64,000 bases of DNA, from assembly GCF_028888695.1 (NCBI RefSeq), contig NZ_PNFF01000002.1, positions 186,001 to 250,000 of the forward strand. Reading direction: 5' to 3'. The translations under genes were made by a program, and so were the position numbers. Of the stretch, positions 61,540 to 64,000 are shown piece by piece (positions within the stretch are counted from its first letter, which is position 1; every line of letters starts with the position of its first letter). The notes under the pieces were generated by a model that worked only from the letters and a program-made list of their open reading frames with translations, was not told the DNA's origin and searched no databases. The DNA comes from Bacillus methanolicus. Lineage in GTDB: Bacteria > Bacillota > Bacilli > Bacillales > Cytobacillaceae.

Positions 61540-62511
61540 TTACTTGACGTTTCGACTATGCCATTTCCATGCGCTTGCAATTATCTCTTCAAGTGAATAT
61601 TCCGCTTTCCAGCCAAGTTCTTCGTAAATTTTTTTCGATGAAGCGACAAGGCGAGCCGGGTCGCCCGGGCGGCGGTCGGTGTATTCGATAACGGCTTTAC
61701 GGCCTGTAACTCTTTCGCACGTTTCAATCACTTCTTTAACAGAATAGCCTAAACCGTTTCCGAGGTTGTAGACCGCGGTTTTCTTTTTGCCGTCAAGCAG
61801 CGCTTCTAACGTGAGAATATGTGCACGAGCAAGGTCGGTGACATGGATGTAGTCACGAATGCATGTCCCGTCCGGAGTATCATAATCTGTACCAAAGACA
61901 GAGATTTTCTCGCGCCGGCCTGACAAGTGCTGTAAAACAATCGGAATTAAATGCGTTTCCGGGTTATGGTCTTCGCCAATTTCCGCCGACTCATGCGCTC
62001 CGGCTGCGTTGAAATAACGAAGTACGACATAGTTAAGACCATATGCCGCCGCAAAATCTGCTAAAATTTGTTCAACCATTAATTTTGAACGGCCGTATGG
62101 ATTAATTGGATTTGTTGGGCAATCTTCTGTTATCATTTCAACATTCGGAATCCCATACGTCGCTGCTGTTGATGAGAAGATGAAATTTTTCACGTTAAAT
62201 TTCAGCATTGTCTCCAGTAGCGTTAACGTGGCCGCAACATTATTTCGATAATATTTGAGCGGATTAATCACCGATTCGCCGACTAAGCTGTTTGCCGCAA
62301 AATGCATGACTGCTTTAATCGGGTATTTTTCAAAAATCGAATCAAGATCCGCTCGATTACCTAAGTCTCCTTGAATAAACACCGCACACTCATCGACTAA
62401 ATATCGATGGCCAGTCGATAAGTTATCAAGCACGATGACTTGCTCTTTTTCAACTAACTCTTTCACTAAATGACTGCCGATGTAACCGGCGCCGCCAACT
62501 ACTAAAATCAT
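61540..62511 (-). CDS. galE: UDP-glucose 4-epimerase
   Basis: About 323 residues. ATG at 62511 has AGGAGG 7 nt upstream. NAD-binding VVGGAGYIGSHLVKEL, the catalytic pair SSTAATYG and [12 protein letters not shown] (YxxxK) and a complete C-terminal domain ([20 protein letters not shown]) show an active extended SDR epimerase that interconverts UDP-glucose and UDP-galactose. It is about 90% alike in protein to the frameshifted copy at 38647, and the downstream hairpins are also alike, so one arose by duplication or they recombined. It is monocistronic. Confidence 0.95.
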   Translation of the reverse strand: MILVVGGAGYIGSHLVKELVEKEQVIVLDNLSTGHRYLVDECAVFIQGDLGNRADLDSIFEKYPIKAVMHFAANSLVGESVINPLKYYRNNVAATLTLLETMLKFNVKNFIFSSTAATYGIPNVEMITEDCPTNPINPYGRSKLMVEQILADFAAAYGLNYVVLRYFNAAGAHESAEIGEDHNPETHLIPIVLQHLSGRREKISVFGTDYDTPDGTCIRDYIHVTDLARAHILTLEALLDGKKKTAVYNLGNGLGYSVKEVIETCERVTGRKAVIEYTDRRPGDPARLVASSKKIYEELGWKAEYSLEEIIASAWKWHSRNVK

Positions 62512-62650
62512 AGAAAATCCTCCTAACAAAGGCCTTTTGAAAACCGCCCCGTTCTCCTTCCCATTCTACGAAATTTATAATATAAATATCCACTACATAT
62601 ATGTATTCCCTTATCGGATTATCCCTTCCAAACTTGAGTAAATCAAAAGC

Positions 62651-62757
62651 AGGGGTCTGGCCCCTACTTTAATTGGGGCCAGACAAAGAAACAGGAGAAG
62701 ATGAACCGGCGGCATTGATCGTCTGGCCCCTGCTTTAATTGGGGCCAGACCCCTCTA
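62651..62757. repeat. Two GGGGTCTGGCCCC hairpin units
   Basis: Unit one pairs GGGGTCTGGCCCC with GGGGCCAGAC around TACTTTAATT; unit two pairs GTCTGGCCCC with GGGGCCAGACCCC around TGCTTTAATT. The ATPase gene ends 7 nt away, and on the minus strand both could act as terminators for it. These are the clearest copies of the dispersed family. Confidence 0.8.
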
Positions 62758-62763
62758 AAAAAC

Positions 62764-64000
62764 CTATACAAGAACTGTTCGCGGTCCTTTCTTTCTTGGA
62801 TATTGATCATTGTCAACCGGGGTATCATCAAATGGCTTCCCGGCAGGAACCGCCCGTTCACGTCCCCATGCCCGAATTTGTTCAATTTGCTCAGGACTTG
62901 TTTGCGAAAGAGGAACAACATTTTCAAAAAATTTAATAAACGTTTGGTCTGTAATGGAATCATCACCTTTTACCACTGCTTGTTTGACAACATCCCTTAC
63001 AGCAGCTTCTATATCTGCTCCGGCGAATCCATCAGACAGGCGAACCAGCTTCTCGAGAAGACTTGGGCTCACATCTCGTTTCAAGCCTTTGTTGATATAA
63101 ATACGGATGATTTCTTCGCGTTCTTTCGGTGTCGGTAAATCGACAAAGAACAACTCATCAAAACGCCCTCTTCGCAGAAGCTCCGGCGGAAGCTTTGACA
63201 CATCATTCGCTGTTGCAACAACAAATACACGTGCAGGGCTTTCTTGGAGCCAATATAAAAATTGGCCGACCATTCGCGTGGACGTACCGCCGTCGCCGCC
63301 GCCAACGGCACCCGCTAATCCTTTTTCGATTTCATCAATCCAAAGCACGCATGGCGCAACATGATCAGCAGTGGCTAAAGCTTCCTTTAATCTCGCTTCA
63401 CTTTGTCCTAAATATTGGCCGTGAATCGTAGAAAGATCAAGCCGGTACAACGGCAGATTCCATTGGGCAGCAATCGCTTTTGCGGATAAGGATTTTCCAC
63501 ATCCGGGAACACCAACTAATAAAATACCTCTTGGAGGGCGAATCCCGCGTTCGCGCAAGTCTGCAGTTAACAGTTTTTCATTGGCTTCCAGCCAGCGCTT
63601 CAAACCTTCTAAACCGCCCACTTGATAATCGTCGCGAACTTGAACTCTCTCAATACCTGAAATATCAGCAAAAATACGATCCTTCGCGTGCATAAGCTCT
63701 TTTAAGTCTTCATTTTTAATTGATCCATTTGCTAAAAGTGTAGCAATGACGTTTTCTGCTTCAATTTGGCTGATACCGGCTAAGATGGCAGCAGCCTGTT
63801 TTTCTTCCTCTTCACCCCACTCAATCGGGATTTCTCCTCGATATGGTGAAATTTGATCCCGAATGATCATTAACATTTCGTCTTCATTCGGCGGAGCCAA
63901 CGTAATCGACATTCCGAGGCGCTGCAAAGGACCCCAAACAGGTTTATTGGTTATAACAATAATGCTTCCGCCTGTTTCTGTTGCCATCATTGCGAGATCT
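62764..64000 (-). CDS. AAA-family ATPase (Ycf46-like), N-terminus outside window
   Basis: At least 411 residues, open to the right edge (…DLAMMATETGG). An N-terminal, partly degenerate ATPase-like region precedes a complete AAA module: Walker A GVPGCGKSLSAKAIA, Walker B VLWIDEIEKGLAG, sensor FVVATANDVSKLPPELLRRG with the arginine finger, and a lid ending DGFAGADIEAAVRDVV. This layout, with one decayed and one active AAA domain, is that of the Ycf46 group of cyanobacteria, plastids and some Bacilli, whose role is poorly known. The C-terminus (YPRKKGPRTVLV) is intact. Confidence 0.9.
   Translation of the reverse strand, partial: DLAMMATETGGSIIVITNKPVWGPLQRLGMSITLAPPNEDEMLMIIRDQISPYRGEIPIEWGEEEEKQAAAILAGISQIEAENVIATLLANGSIKNEDLKELMHAKDRIFADISGIERVQVRDDYQVGGLEGLKRWLEANEKLLTADLRERGIRPPRGILLVGVPGCGKSLSAKAIAAQWNLPLYRLDLSTIHGQYLGQSEARLKEALATADHVAPCVLWIDEIEKGLAGAVGGGDGGTSTRMVGQFLYWLQESPARVFVVATANDVSKLPPELLRRGRFDELFFVDLPTPKEREEIIRIYINKGLKRDVSPSLLEKLVRLSDGFAGADIEAAVRDVVKQAVVKGDDSITDQTFIKFFENVVPLSQTSPEQIEQIRAWGRERAVPAGKPFDDTPVDNDQYPRKKGPRTVLV

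Overview
The window looks like chromosomal DNA of a Bacillaceae species (Bacillus/Caldibacillus/Geobacillus type). The evidence is moderately low GC, strong AGGAGG ribosome sites with TTG/GTG starts, a ComK homologue, a YwqC-YwqD-YwqE tyrosine phosphoregulation set, a TcaA/YvbJ-type protein and an SbsC-type S-layer domain. I cannot name the species. No rRNA or tRNA gene was seen.

Layout. 1-7 kb: secreted CAP-domain protein, an MBOAT O-acyltransferase with its SGNH partner, and a secreted beta-propeller protein. 7-14 kb (minus strand): a large subtilase, a YknX-like adaptor with a YknW-like Yip1 protein, and UDP-glucose dehydrogenase. 14-22 kb: a DUF5317 membrane protein with a previously hidden 30-residue membrane ORF, a GGDEF/HD-GYP protein, a duplicated AhpD-like protein beside a small sigma factor, a chemoreceptor and a short ComK. 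22.5-26.9 kb: a four-gene zinc-ribbon/TcaA-like envelope operon. 27-38 kb: small and decayed genes, 5'-nucleotidase, PPC/Ig repeat protein, heptad-repeat coiled-coil protein and an S-layer-like protein. 38.6-59.1 kb (minus strand): one long Wzx/Wzy capsule or exopolysaccharide locus, transcribed right to left. 59.4-64 kb: SGNH hydrolase, LytR-CpsA-Psr ligase, intact galE and an AAA ATPase that runs off the edge.

The polysaccharide locus reads ywqC, ywqD, ywqE, a structured RNA resembling the EAR (epsC) element, two tandem terminator hairpins, galU, initiating sugar transferase, wzx, GumK-like glycosyltransferase, wzy, two GT4 glycosyltransferases and manC. Ugd, GalU, GalE and ManC would supply UDP-glucuronate, UDP-glucose, UDP-galactose and GDP-mannose. 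Interleaved are remnants of a wbpA-wbpD-wbpE-wbpI pathway (UDP-diacetamido-mannuronate type), a phosphoglucomutase pseudogene with three lesions, a frameshifted galE copy, an IS110-family element and an IS256 relic. The locus has evidently changed its sugar repertoire by gene decay.

Non-coding structure is the most unusual part. There are two arrays of a GGCTCAT motif repeated every 20 bp, both in convergent intergenic regions; four copies of a perfect palindrome AATCAAACGTTTGATT; a family of GGGGTCTGGCCCC-type hairpins; and a 270-bp IS21-like MITE with a 5-bp target duplication. A recurrent secreted N-terminal module (WDGAELKVGQIG type) is shared by three exported proteins.
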